DNA from: Diacronema lutheri
Taxonomy: Eukaryota > Haptophyta > Pavlovophyceae > Pavlovales > Pavlovaceae
DNA length: 64,000 bases
Direction of reading: 5' to 3'
NCBI GenBank assembly: GCA_019448385.1
Contig: JAGTXO010000054.1
Coordinates: forward strand, 159,578-223,577
The notes beneath the pieces were generated by a model. It saw only the letters and a list, made by a program, of their open reading frames with translations. It ran no database searches and was not told the origin of the DNA. Below, piece after piece: positions 1 through 9,858 of the stretch. The position numbers were made by a program, and so were the translations under genes. How positions within the stretch are numbered: position 1 is the stretch's first letter; every line of letters starts with the position of its first letter.

Positions 1-50
1 CCCATGATCCGCGCCGCGCGCGCCGAGCGTGCCCGACCGGCGCGGCGCAC

Positions 51-620
51 CCGGTCGGCCATGCTCGGCTCGGAGGACTGGACGACAATGTCAAGCTGCG
101 GTTTCGTCGCCTGCACGTGCTTGACGAAGTCGAGCCCCGCCTCCGCCTCCCACTGCCCGTTGCGCGAGAAGGCCACGTCGGTGATGATCGCCATCGTCGC
201 GTCCTTGTACCGGTTGTAGATGTCCGTCGCCTCCTCAAAGTTTGTGCAGAGCAGCACCTGCGGCACAGGCCGCCACCGCCGAGGGCCGCCGGCGCGGCGC
301 GGCGCGGGGCATCGGCGGCGGCGCGCGGCGCGCGCCACCGCATCCCCCGCCACCGCATCCCCCGCCACCGCATCCCCGGCCACCGCATCCCCCGCCACCG
401 CATCCCCCGCCCTCCGCATCCCCCGCCCTCCGCCCCCGCGCGCGCGCCTGCCCGAGCCACCCGGCCTGTGCGCGTGTGCGCGCGCGTGACGCGCGTGACG
501 CGCGTGACGCGCGTGACGCACCTTCGGGCGGCTCATCATCCGGTTGAGCCGCTCGGCCTGCGTCATGCTCTCGTCCTCGAGCGCCGCCGACTGCTTGATC
601 AACTCGGCGTACACCTGACC

Positions 621-666
<46 letters not shown>

Positions 667-1977
667 GGGCGGCGCCGGCGCCGGGGCGGGGAGCAGGCGC
701 GCGCGTCGCGCGCGTGGTCGGCCAGCGGCTCCGCCGCCTTCGCCTCCGCGCGCAGCCCCCCCCCCCCCCCCCCCCCCCGCCCAGCCGTACCCCCGCCTTC
801 CCGCCCCGCCCTGCCCCTTCCCCCCTACTGCCCCTCCCCCTGCCCCTTCCCCCCCTACTGCCCCTCCCCCTGCCCCCCTTCCCCCCGCCCTGCCCGCACC
901 ATCGGCAGGTACATGGAGTAAAAATTGACGTTGTCCTCGACGAGCAGGATGACGGGCGAGCCCGTCGCCGTGTCGGCCGAGGCGTTCAGCCGGTCCTCGA
1001 CGGCCTTGAACATGGCGGTGAAGAGGGAGAGGTTGCCCTGCCAGAGGAAGGGCCACAGCCACGTGCTGCGCAGCGCGTCCTGCCCCTCCGCGCGTGCGAC
1101 GCCCCCCTTCTCCCACGTGAGGCGCTTGTCGACGTTGAAGCGCAAGGACTCGTCGACGCGCGAGTCGAGGGAGAGGAGCTCGGACGGGTTGAGCGCGAGG
1201 AGGAGGATGGGGATCTTGCCCGTCGCGTCGTACTTCTTCACCTGCTCGACGAACGACTCGAGGTTGAGCGACTCGCCCTGCGCGCGCAGCAGCGAGATGA
1301 GCATGTCGTACTTGGTCGTGCGCAACGCCTCCATCGCCGCCTCGACCGACGTCACGCGGTCGATCGTCGGCGGCTTGCGCAGGTTCTGCGTGGCGTACTC
1401 GGCGTGCATGAGCTCCTGCAGCATCCCGTCCTCCTCGAACGTGTACGAGTCGTAGTCCGAGCACAGCAGCAGCACCTTGCTCACGCGCACTTGCTGCGCG
1501 CGCGCCGTGAGAGAGCGCGCCGCGCGCACGGTGAGGTCGCGACGCGCGCGCGGCGACGGCCGGGCCGAGCGGAGCTTGGGCCGGTCGGCACGGCCACGGC
1601 GCACGGCCGCGCCCGTGCGCTCGGCCGCGCCCGCGCGCCGCGCGCCACGCGCCAGCGCCGAAGCGCGCGGCGCGCACGCGCGAGCGCAGGCGCGCCGGCG
1701 CGGCGGCGCGCGCGCGGGCCAAGGCGCGAGGCGCACGCGCGCGCACCATGCGCTCGGGCGCGCTCTTCGACGTGCGCGAGAGCGTCTTCGACTTTTGGAA
1801 GTCGTTGAGGATCGACTGGAGCGAGGGCGGCAGCTTGACCGTGCGCACGGCCGTGCTCGAGAGCGCGCGCGCGAGCGGCGCGGCGGCGGTGCGCGCGAGC
1901 GGCGCGAGGGCGAGTGGCGGCCGTCGCGACGGCGCGACGGCGCCGCGCTGAGCGCCGCGCCACAGCTGGGCCCACAT
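51..1977 (-). CDS. PEP/pyruvate-binding receiver-domain protein, 3' partial
   Basis: Reading leftward, exons at 1977-1747, 1493-900, 614-522 and 257-51 join in phase 0 and give 375 residues before the protein leaves the window at its C-terminal side. The first ~60 residues are Arg/Ala/Ser-rich and look like an organelle transit peptide. The rest has two response-regulator-like segments: one begins VLLLCSDYDSYTFEEDG, the other ILLVEDNVNFYSMYLP and continues into VYAELIKQSAALEDE, then VLLCTNFEEATDIYN and a conserved VVQSSEP. This arrangement is known from bacterial proteins that place receiver modules before a phosphoenolpyruvate synthase/PPDK-type PEP- and pyruvate-binding domain, so the unseen C-terminus probably holds that domain. 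The ATG at 1977 was chosen because the longer frame starts at TTG. The enzymatic role is inferred; the receiver similarity is strong. Confidence 0.75.
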
Positions 1978-2338
1978 GGCTGCGTGCAGCGCAATCGCCA
2001 ACCGCGGCTCGGCTGTTGGGGTCGCGCCCCGAACCGGCCTTTGTATGCTTCAGTTTTGCCGAAATCATCAGGGACGCGCTGAGTTTGGAGCGGTGGAGTG
2101 TGGAGCGCCGACCGACCCGCCCAAGCGCGGCGCGCAGGTTCCGGTGCGTCGCGCGCCGGCCCCTGCAGGCCTCGGTAGAGCGCGGCCGGCATCCCACTGT
2201 ACACACTCGGGCCTCGCCCACGATCCGCGCGCCACGCCGCGCCGTTGCCGGCTGCGCGCATTCGGGCTGCGCCAGACTGGCCAGCGCGAGAAAAGATCGC
2301 GGTTCGAGAGCGGAACCTCTCAGCACGTGCTTGTCAGG
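1978..2338. promoter_or_regulatory. Divergent intergenic region between receiver protein and RRP46
   Basis: These 361 bases separate two oppositely oriented start codons and must hold both promoters. The sequence is less purely GC than the flanking coding DNA, for example the stretch near 2045-2095 (tgcttcagttttgccgaaat). No TATA box or clear factor site is evident. Open frames here are Arg-rich and not convincing as coding. Confidence 0.45.
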
Positions 2339-3034
2339 ATGGCGGCCGACATGCGCCGCGACGGGCGAAGCGCGGCGATGCTCCGGCCGATGGCGTGCGA
2401 GCGCGGCGTGCTGCGCCGCGCCGACGGATCGGCGCGGTATTCGCACGACCTCACCTCCGTCCTCGTCGCCGTCTACGGCCCGTGCGAGGTCAAGAAGCGT
2501 CGCGAGGAGCTCGAGCGCGCGACGGTCGAGGTCATCGTCCGCCCGCCCGCCGGCCCGCCGCGCGCGCGCGAGCGCGAGATGGAGGCGCAGCTGCACGGCC
2601 TCTTCGCGCCACTGATTGTCGGCGCGCTCCACCCGCGCACCGCGATCAGCATCGTCGTGCAGCTCGTCGACGACGACGGCTCGGCGTGTGCGGCGGCGAT
2701 CAACGCGACCGCCGTCGCGCTCATGGATGCCGGCGTCGCGCTGCGCGCGATGCCCAGCGCAGTGGCGCTGGCGCTCGGAGCGGACGGCGACGCAGCGTCT
2801 GCCCTCCTCGATCCGTGCCGCAGCGAGGAGGAGCGCGCCGCTGGCGCGCTCACCATTGCGTGCGCGCGCGCGCCGTCGGCGGCGGACGCGCCGCCGGCGA
2901 TCGCGCTGCTTGCGTGCGCCGGCGCGGCGCTCGAGCCGGAGCAGTTGGACGCGCACGTGCGCCTGGCGCAGGGCTCGCACGACCTGATTTGCGAGCTCGC
3001 CAGGCGAGCGCTCGCCGAAGGGATGGTCGTGTGA
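2339..3034 (+). CDS. RRP46: Exosome complex component RRP46 (RNase PH-like)
   Basis: Intronless, 231 residues, matching the length of eukaryotic RRP46/EXOSC5. The protein starts MAADMRRDGRSAAMLRPMAC and carries the RNase PH fold signatures SVLVAVYGPCEVKKRREEL, the segment around LHPRTAISIVVQLVDDDG, and the alanine-rich helix AAAINATAVALMDAGVAL. In eukaryotes this is a catalytically silent subunit of the six-membered ring of the RNA exosome, acting in nuclear and cytoplasmic 3'-to-5' RNA decay and rRNA processing. A longer in-frame ATG at 1976 would add about 120 Arg/Ala-rich residues that look like untranslated promoter sequence, so the ATG at 2339, where conservation starts, is preferred. 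It is divergent from the receiver protein at 1977. Confidence 0.85.
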   Translation: MAADMRRDGRSAAMLRPMACERGVLRRADGSARYSHDLTSVLVAVYGPCEVKKRREELERATVEVIVRPPAGPPRAREREMEAQLHGLFAPLIVGALHPRTAISIVVQLVDDDGSACAAAINATAVALMDAGVALRAMPSAVALALGADGDAASALLDPCRSEEERAAGALTIACARAPSAADAPPAIALLACAGAALEPEQLDAHVRLAQGSHDLICELARRALAEGMVV

Positions 3035-3200
3035 CTGGCCGCCCTCAAAAATACTGCATACGCTCGCCAGCGCCAGGCTCGCCGAGTTTTGATGCGCGCA
3101 GGCAATCTCTGTCTATAAGCGCGCGCATCAGTATCTAAACGCACGCATCATGCGTGCGTCCCATCCATGGATGCAAGGTGAGCAGGGCCGCCGCCGCCGC

Positions 3201-4250
3201 CTACCCTCCGCGCGGCGGCGCCGGCGCGCGCGGCGCGCGGGCGCTCTCGCCGGCGGGCGGCTCGGGCGAATCGCTCAGCACCTTGACGTCGACAACAGCA
3301 CCGCGCGCCAACCCGCCCGCCGGCGGCGGCGGCGCTTCGGCGTACGCCGAGCCGCGCCGGTGGCCGGTCGTGCACGCGAGCGCGACGAGCGCGTGCGCGC
3401 CCAGCCGCGCGCCGAGCGTGGGCAGCGGCGCGGCGTGGGCGGCGGGCGCGAGGGCGGCGAGCTGCGCGACCGCGCCCGCGAGCGCGCACGTGCGCACCGC
3501 TCGGTTGAGCTGCAGCGAGCTCGCGGCGGCGAGCCGCTTCGGGCCGGCGAGCGCAGCGCCGCGCAGCGCGAGGAGCGCCGCGGCGGGCACGAGCTCGAGG
3601 CTCGAGACGGGCGGAGAGAGCGCGCCGACGAGCGACGCGGCGACCGCGAGCGCGCCGGCCGTCGCGAGGAGCGCGTACGCGCCCGCGAGCGGCGCGAGCG
3701 CGCCGGGCGCGCTCGGCAGCAGCAGCGCGCGGCCGACGGGCGCGAGGAACGCGGCGCGCGGCCAACCGTAGCGGCGGAGGGCGCGAAGCGACGGCCAGCT
3801 GAGCAGCGCGTGCGAGACGAGGAGCCTGAGAGCGGCCGCGCGCGACGGGCGCACCGCCGCCGCCGCCACGTCGCCGGCGAGCGCGCCGACGATCCCAGCG
3901 TTGAGCAGCGTGCACGTCGGCGCGCCGAGCTGGCCGCGGCGCGCGGCGGCGGTGAGCACTGCGGCAACGCGCGAGAGGAGCCACCAGTGCGCCGCGGTGT
4001 GCGCCCACGCCGCGCCGCCGCCGTCGAGCACCTGCAGCACGCTGCCGCACGCGAGGCCAGCCGACGCCGCGCGCAGCTGCCCGAAGAAGCGCGCGTCGCG
4101 CAACTCGACCTTCACGTTCTGCTCGACCTGGTAGCCCTCACCGCGCGGCACGTCCGCGCAGCGCGGCGCGGCGCGCGTCACGCCGCGCGCGAGCGCCCGT
4201 GGCCTGGCCAGCGCCCCTCTCAGTAGGAGGAGCGCCAATGCGCCCCGCAT
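3201..4250 (-). CDS. Predicted polytopic membrane protein, function unknown
   Basis: A 349-residue intronless frame starting MRGALALLLLRGALARPRAL, which has the shape of a signal or signal-anchor peptide. A longer frame exists but begins at TTG, so the ATG at 4250 is used. A conserved-looking soluble segment (GYQVEQNVKVELRDARFFGQ) is followed by several hydrophobic stretches, including HTAAHWWLLSRVAAVLTAA, AYALLATAGALAVAASLVGA and LGAHALVALAC, suggesting five to seven membrane helices. The C-terminal ~40 residues are Pro/Ala-rich and hydrophilic. I recognise no family. It ends 166 bases from the RRP46 stop (tail to tail) and its ATG is 48 bases from the divergent gene at 4299. Confidence 0.6.
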   Translation of the reverse strand: MRGALALLLLRGALARPRALARGVTRAAPRCADVPRGEGYQVEQNVKVELRDARFFGQLRAASAGLACGSVLQVLDGGGAAWAHTAAHWWLLSRVAAVLTAAARRGQLGAPTCTLLNAGIVGALAGDVAAAAVRPSRAAALRLLVSHALLSWPSLRALRRYGWPRAAFLAPVGRALLLPSAPGALAPLAGAYALLATAGALAVAASLVGALSPPVSSLELVPAAALLALRGAALAGPKRLAAASSLQLNRAVRTCALAGAVAQLAALAPAAHAAPLPTLGARLGAHALVALACTTGHRRGSAYAEAPPPPAGGLARGAVVDVKVLSDSPEPPAGESARAPRAPAPPRGG

Positions 4251-4298
4251 GGTGGCCTTTGAAAAAGGGCCGTTCGCTTCGGGTTCCAACTTGCACCT
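4251..4298. promoter_or_regulatory. 48-base bidirectional promoter
   Basis: Only 48 bases lie between the start codons of the genes at 4250 (-) and 4299 (+). They contain a near-palindrome, ggcctttgaaaaagggcc (4254-4271), that is unlike the surrounding GC-alternating DNA and is a candidate shared element. The untranslated leaders must overlap or be extremely short. Confidence 0.5.
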
Positions 4299-5492
4299 AT
4301 GGAGGGCCCGCAGCCTGTCGCAGCAGTCGACATCCCTGCCGGCGCGGTGCCGCCGGCGCTCCGCGCGTCCAACAGCGTGCAGCTCGGCATCGACCTCTCC
4401 GGCGTCTCAGACGAGCAGCTGCATGAGCTCTTCGTCGAGTTCATTCCCGGCGCTGCGATCCCGTCGCAGCGCGACGACATGCTATGGCAGGTCGAGCGCG
4501 AGATGAGCGACCAGGGGATCAACAACCTGGCCGAGTACGACGAGCTGATTGACGACAACGTGGGCGCGGACGACGAGTTGACGCACAGCGCCGCGCCCGC
4601 GCCCGACCGCTCCGCCGCACTCGCGCGGTGCGACCATGCGATCGACTACTCGCGCGTGCGTCTCGAGGCGAACTTTGTCAACGTGCACGGGCGCGACAAT
4701 GGCGACGACGTGATCATCACGAAGCGCAAGGTTGAGGTATGTGTGCTCGCCACTACCGACGACGGCCGCCTCGCCGCCGGCCAACAGCTGCAGCTCGACA
4801 TTGGCATCGCGTACGAGAACCTTCTCCCCGTCGACGAGATGGCCAACACCGCAAACGAGCCGCTCTTCCAGGTGATCGGCGGCGCGCGGCAGCCGTGGCT
4901 CGTCGACGGCAAGGCCAAGATTGAGGTGAAGCTCAATGTTCTCACCTCGATGCGCCACGCCCAAAAGTTTTGCGTCGTCGTCCACCCCGCCGACGCGGGC
5001 GTCCGCGCCGCGCACGCGCACCTGACGTGCCACACGGCCGCCATCAAGACCATGTCCAAGCTGCCCAGGCGCAAGGCGCTCGGCACGGATGCGGCGTCGC
5101 GCGCGGCGCGGCGGGAGCAGGAGCAGCGCGCCGCGCAGCAGCGCTCGCTCGACGACCTCCTCCGCTCGCAGCACGGCGCGGGCACGCCGCTCGGCGGCAA
5201 TGCCGTCGGCGCCGCCGCGCCGCGCCCATCGGCCGAGCCGCACGGCGCGCCGGCGGGCGCGGCCGAGCTCGAGTCGCTGGCGAGCGGCTCGCCCGCCGCC
5301 GCCACGCCGCTCGCCGCCGCCACCACCGCCGCCGAGAAGGCCGAGCTCGACAGGGCGGAGCTCGCGAGGCGCGTCGCGGCGCAGGACGAACAGATCCGCA
5401 GCCTCACGGAGTCGAACCGCGCGATCATGGCGGAGCTCGGCGCGCTGCGTAGACAGCAGCAGCAGCAGCAGCCGCCGCCACTGCACGGCTGA
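4299..5492 (+). CDS. Beta-sandwich and coiled-coil protein, paralogue of the duplicated genes at 8708 and 39136
   Basis: Intronless, 397 residues. Residues ~1-90 are acidic and contain a helical segment (DEQLHELFVEFIPG). Residues ~125-260 form a strand-rich region: VEVCVLATTDDG, LQLDIGIAYEN, then LVDGKAKIEVKLNVLTSMRH and AQKFCVVVHPAD. After a basic TMSKLPRRK the C-terminal ~130 residues are Ala-rich with a coiled coil (ELARRVAAQDEQIRSLTESN) and a short Gln run. The strand block aligns by eye with the proteins at 8708-9560 and 38234-39136 (LVDGK..., then SSHKKGSFRLLVCPAD and TTVKKLRTKAAKR), so all three belong to one family. The fold resembles Ig-like/immunoglobulin DNA-binding or CBP60-type sandwiches, but that is only an impression; the function is unknown. 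Confidence 0.7.
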   Translation: MEGPQPVAAVDIPAGAVPPALRASNSVQLGIDLSGVSDEQLHELFVEFIPGAAIPSQRDDMLWQVEREMSDQGINNLAEYDELIDDNVGADDELTHSAAPAPDRSAALARCDHAIDYSRVRLEANFVNVHGRDNGDDVIITKRKVEVCVLATTDDGRLAAGQQLQLDIGIAYENLLPVDEMANTANEPLFQVIGGARQPWLVDGKAKIEVKLNVLTSMRHAQKFCVVVHPADAGVRAAHAHLTCHTAAIKTMSKLPRRKALGTDAASRAARREQEQRAAQQRSLDDLLRSQHGAGTPLGGNAVGAAAPRPSAEPHGAPAGAAELESLASGSPAAATPLAAATTAAEKAELDRAELARRVAAQDEQIRSLTESNRAIMAELGALRRQQQQQQPPPLHG

Positions 5493-5765
5493 GCGCAGCC
5501 GCCACCGCCGCCGGGCAGGTCGGCCGCACGCCGCGCGGCGGCGCCGCGCTCGTCGTCGCGGGCGCTTGGCCGACGGCTCGCGCCGCCGCCGCGCGCGCAG
5601 CGCGCACGGCCGCGCTCGGCCGGCCGCGGCAAAGGTAAGACGTGCTTCCTTCTCTTGGCTTTTCGATCAAGGCCGCGCGCGACTGGCTTGGCGGGGCGTT
5701 GTACGGCCGGACTTGTGCGTCGTGCATGCAGCCATGGCCAAACACTCACTCACTGACGCACACAC

Positions 5766-7818
5766 TCACAGCTTGAGCTCGCGGCGCGCCTCCGATTCGC
5801 CCATGCGCTTGTACTCGTACTTGAAGCCGTCGACGCGGCAGAGCAGGTAGCTCGGCTCGGTGCTCGCGCCGGCGAGCGCGAGCTTGGCCTTGACAAACCA
5901 GCCGCCAAAGTCGCCGCCGCCGATGAGCACGTCGTTCTGCTCGAGCTCGGCGCGCGAGGCGTCGTCGCCGCTGAAGACCGTGTACGCGATCGGCGTGCCG
6001 TCCTCGAGCTGGCCGACGACCGACGCGCGCGTGCCCTGGATCTCGATCGTCTGCCGCGGCGGGTGCGGCGTCGCGCGCGCCGCGCACGCCAGCGGGCGGG
6101 CGGCGCGCTGAGCGCGCGCGCGCGCGTTGTGCGGCGCGCGCGCGGCGCGCGGCGCACCGCCGCGGCATTGCCTCGGTTGTCCGGGGCCTTCATGTCCGAG
6201 TAGGAGGTGTCGGCCATGATCAGCTGCACGGCGCCGGGGACGACGGTTGGGCAGTTGCCGTGTGGCGTGTGGCCGATGACGAGGCGCGTGAAGCCCGACG
6301 CGAGCAACGCGCGCGACACGGACGGCGGGAGCGGCACGGGCTGCGACCTATCGTTGAGGTGGCGACCAATGATAACGCTCGGCCAAGTGCCTGCGCGGCC
6401 GCGAGGGGCGCGCCGCGCCGCTCGTCGGCGGCGCGGCGGCCGGCGCGCGCGCGCGCGCGCGCGCGCGCGCGCCGACGGTGGTGGCGGTGGTGGTGGTGGC
6501 GGCAGCGGCGGCGGCGGCAGCGGCGGCGCGCGCGCACCGTAGGTCGCGTACTGCTGCGCGATCACCGCGTTCACGTCGAGCGCGGCGCCCGGCGGCGCGA
6601 GCGAGCCGGCCACCGCGGCGGCGAGCCACTTGTTGAGCTTCTCCGTCCAGACGCGAACGTCGCCGATGCGCTCGGCGTGCCCCGGCACGAAGCCGAGCGC
6701 GACTTCAAAGCCGCCGTCCTCCACCGCCGCGCCGCCGTACGAGTGCGGCGAGTCGGTGACGAACTTGACGGCGTTCTTCGCGTACGCGACGGAGACAAGG
6801 CCGCCGTGGACGTAGAGCGTCTCGTCGATGCCGACGGCGAGGTGTGCCGCCTTGAGCACCTCGGTGAGCACGCCCGTGTCCGCGACCGACTCGACGAACG
6901 ACGCGACGACGTCGTCGTCGCCGACGCGCTCGACGCGGCGCGTGAGACGCAGCTCGTCGCGCCTGCGCTCAAAGTCGCCCGCCGCGCCCATTGTGTGGTC
7001 GAGGATCCAGCGCAGCCGGTTGGGCTTGGTGTTGAAGCGCGCGTACAGCGCCGCCGGCAGCGGCCCGTCGTCCGGCGCGTGCAGCTTCGCCTCGGCCGCG
7101 AGCTTGGCGAGGAAAGCGGCATAGGCGAGGGTGCTCTTCGGCGCGCCGTACGGCACGGCGGGCTCCGACGCCATCGCGCCGTCCGAGAGCTCGGTGCGTA
7201 GCCGCAGCTTGTTCAGGTCGCGGTTGCCGGCGATGATGAACACGCGGTCCGGGTAGCTGCATGCGCGCCGCGTGCCGGGCGAGGCGGGGCATGGCTCCGC
7301 GGCGCGGCATCTCACGAAGCGCGCGCGCGCTGGCCTCGTCCGCGGCGCGCGGCCAGATGCACCGAGACGCGCGCGCGCCGCCGCCGTGCGCACACCGCCT
7401 CTTGGCGGCGATGATCATCTGCGCAATGCGCAACGAGCCGTCCGCCTTGTCGCACAGGTCGCCACCAAACTGTGACGTCAGGCCGCGCGCGCAGCGCGCG
7501 GCGGTGGGGCGCGCGAGGGCAGGGCGGCGTCGGGTGACGAACGCGCGCGCGCGCGATCGGCCGTCTCCGCCACGCGCCGTGCCCACGCCGCCAAGCACCG
7601 CCCCGCTTGCGCGCACGCCGCGCGTGCCACGCGGCCGCACGCGAGCGGCCGCCCGTGCGCGTGCGCGCGCGCGCGAGCGCGCGCACGACGAAGAGCCAGC
7701 CTTTGCGGAGAAGAAGTTCGCCGTCCTCGAGGTAGGCGCCATTGGACTGGGTAATGCAGCGGGCAAAGTAAGCGAGGTTGCCCTCCGGGTCGGTGACGTA
7801 CACGACGCTCTTCCCCAT
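5766..7818 (-). CDS. Calcineurin-like metallophosphoesterase, five exons
   Basis: Exons at 7818-7687, 7469-7396, 7256-6538, 6390-6158 and 6050-5766 join in frame to give 480 residues. The protein starts MGKSVVYVTDPEGNLAYFAR. Metallophosphatase core motifs are present in variant form: DPEGN where GDxHG is usual, FGGDLCDKADGS for GDxxDRG, RVFIIAGNRDLNKLRL for GNHE, LYVHGGLVSVAY, and LVIGHTPHGNCPTVV plus MADTSYSDMK. The C-terminal ~95 residues form a beta-rich tail, including VVGQLEDGTPIAYTVFSGDD. This is the pattern of protist Ser/Thr-phosphatase-like proteins of unknown substrate. Splice donors are mostly GTGCGC. The upstream edge lies next to a perfect 28-base inverted repeat and to the boundary of a segmental duplication. 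Confidence 0.75.
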
Positions 7819-7827
7819 CCGTCGCGC

Positions 7828-7977
7828 CGAGCGTGGGAAGCCGCACAGCATCCACGATGGGGCCTGTGGACGTTTCTTTTCGATCAGAGCTGCGGAGGAC
7901 CGGTGCGGGAAAATCACTAAACTCAGAAAAAGAAAAGGGGAAAGGGGGAGTGGATGCTGTGCGGCTTCCCACGCTCG
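7828..7977. repeat. Perfect 28-base inverted repeat with 94-base spacer
   Basis: The arms at 7828-7855 and 7950-7977 are exact reverse complements (core gtgggaagccgcacagcatc). The spacer holds a T-rich/A-rich stretch that is homologous to 39770-39850. It sits just upstream of the phosphatase start codon at 7818, so the transcript or promoter could form a long hairpin. Confidence 0.85.
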
Positions 7978-8096
7978 CCGGGTCGCGTAATATGGGGAAT
8001 GCCAAAGGGGAATGGTGCCAGGGAGGCGAAATCCTGGGAGACCCCTCCCGAAGCGAAAATTAATGCCGGTTTTGGGCGTCGTTTCGGGGCGAAAGT

Positions 8097-8098
<2 letters not shown>

Positions 8099-8141
<43 letters not shown>

Positions 8142-8142
8142 A
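8099..8142 (+). repeat. Poly-G run of about 43 bases
   Basis: An almost uninterrupted G homopolymer in the non-coding part of duplication copy A; it is absent from copy B. It is a potential G-quadruplex and also a likely site of length error in the assembly. Confidence 0.9.
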
Positions 8143-8249
8143 GGCGGGGGGGCAAATTTTCGCTTCGCCCCCAAAATCTCATTCCCTGTGCGTGCCGTGC
8201 CACGCAAGAGGCGCGTGTCGGCGCGAGCAAGCTTTCGAGGCCACGCAAT

Positions 8250-8640
8250 TGCCGCGCATCTCCCGCCAAAGCGTGCTCTCGCCAACAGCCGCGCCAACGG
8301 TCCGTTGCGGCCTTGCGAGTTGCGGGGTGTTGGCGGCTTGGCCGTGATGGTGAATGCGGTGCTCGACGATCAGGCAGCCTTCGTGGCGTTGTCCGTTCGC
8401 CCCTCTTTAGCTCGCTTATCGAAAGGCGGGGCAGATCCACATGCGCCCCAGCGAGGGGGGCGCGTCCTCGTCACGACGAGTCGGCGGAGTCGCTCTCGTC
8501 GGACAGAAATAGATTTGGCCAAAGCAAATCTTAATCTTTGCCTGCGTAAATGTCCGGCGACCAAAGCAAGACTTCGGCCGGACATTCGCGTTCGGACATG
8601 TCCCTTGAGCAAAACAATACTCGCGGGGTATTCACGGGAA
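8250..8640. other. Non-coding block conserved between duplication copies
   Basis: This stretch matches the reverse complement of about 39300-39680 with few differences, yet neither copy has a convincing gene. Frames run through it in several phases without family similarity. Its conservation therefore seems to reflect recent duplication; an unrecognised exon or non-coding RNA is possible. Confidence 0.5.
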
Positions 8641-8707
8641 TGAATAAAATAAAATCTCTTCCGCTCGATCGACGGACGGCAACACGAGCAACGCGGCGAA
8701 CCCGACG

Positions 8708-9565
8708 ATGTGCGCGGCGATGCTGAAGGACGAGCCGATGCACGGAACATCACCCTCATCGGCGAACGATGCGAGCGCCGCCGGACTTGTCGACGGATCG
8801 TCTTCGCGCCACATCCCAGTCGGCGGTCATTCCTCGCCGAGCGACACGACGCACCTCGCCGGCCGGCCTGACCCTGACACGAAAGACGTCGCGCCGGACC
8901 GCGTCATGGACTCGGGCGACGACTTTATGAAGACTGGACGCGCCGCGACGCGCACGCTCGCGCACGATGCGGGCGAGCCGGCGCTCCGAGTCCAACTCAG
9001 CCCCGGCCAAAACGGAGCGCCCGACCATTACCTGACGACCCGCTCGTATCTCGCGGAAGTGTGTGCGGCCAAGGGCGCGCAGTTCCCCAACGAGAGCATC
9101 GAGCTCGACGTGTTCGTCCTGTGCGCCGACACCCACGAGTACCCATATGCGCGACCCGGCGATGCGCGCACGTCAAGGTCGTGAAGGGCAGCCTGAAGCT
9201 CGTGGACGGCGAGATCGTCGGCCGACTCGTGATCAAGTTCAACATCCTCTCGTCGTCGCACAAGAAGGGTTCCTTCCGACTGCTCGTGTGCCCCGCCAAT
9301 CCGGTCATTCGGAGCAAGTACCCCTTCTTCTACGGCGTCACGCCGCCCTTCTCGACGACGGTCAAGAAGCTGCGCACGAAGGCCGCGAAACGCGAAGCGC
9401 TGCTGGAAGAGCTGAGTTCGGTGGATGCGGAGGGGCTCGCCGCAACGAACCCGCGCGCGCAGAAGCGTGCGCGCCACGCCAGCGGCTGCACGCACAAGGG
9501 CGATGCTGCGTACGCGCTTCTCCAGCAGCGCTGCGTCGCCCTGCACATTGTGAGTAAGCCCCAGT
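8708..9565 (+). pseudogene. Frameshifted copy of the beta-sandwich gene
   Basis: Starts MCAAMLKDEPMHGTSPSS, matching codon 1 of the intact copy at 39136. The frame stays homologous (SPGQNGAPDHYLTTRSYLAE, ESIELDVFVLCADTHEYPYA) until about 9168, where gatgcgcgcacg in this copy faces gatgcgccgcacg in copy B: one C is missing and the frame ends at 9184. The homologous remainder continues in another frame from about 9170 (VVKGSLKLVDGEIVGRLVIK, SSHKKGSFRLLVCPANPVIR, TTVKKLRTKAAKREALLEEL) to about 9548. There copy A reads attgtgagtaagcc, a textbook donor, while copy B continues coding (IANFLLELDVEQL). Either a true pseudogene or a one-base assembly error; the carrier next to it is also damaged, which favours decay. 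Confidence 0.7.
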
Positions 9566-9858
9566 GGCTCCTCTTACCCTTTCCTGCTTCTTTGGGGGGT
9601 CCCTTTCGGCGCACGCACGTTTCCCGGGATGGGTTGAGGTGCACCACACTGCTGGCGCGACGGCTGTCTGCGATCGCCGATGGCTGTCCGGACGCGCAGT
9701 GTGAGCCCGGCCGCAGAAGCACATCGGGCTCCGGCACTGACCGGTGAATGTTGGTGATCCTGCGGCAACTCTGCACGCCCCACGCGCCACGACCGCGCCG
9801 CGCCGCGGGGCGTGCCGCCGGCCGCCGACGCGCGCGCCGGCCGTCAATGCGCGGCGCG

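Noticed and set aside
2281-2320. tRNA-like ggttcgag box
   Set aside because: No acceptor stem or other arm can be paired around it; it is in a divergent promoter region.
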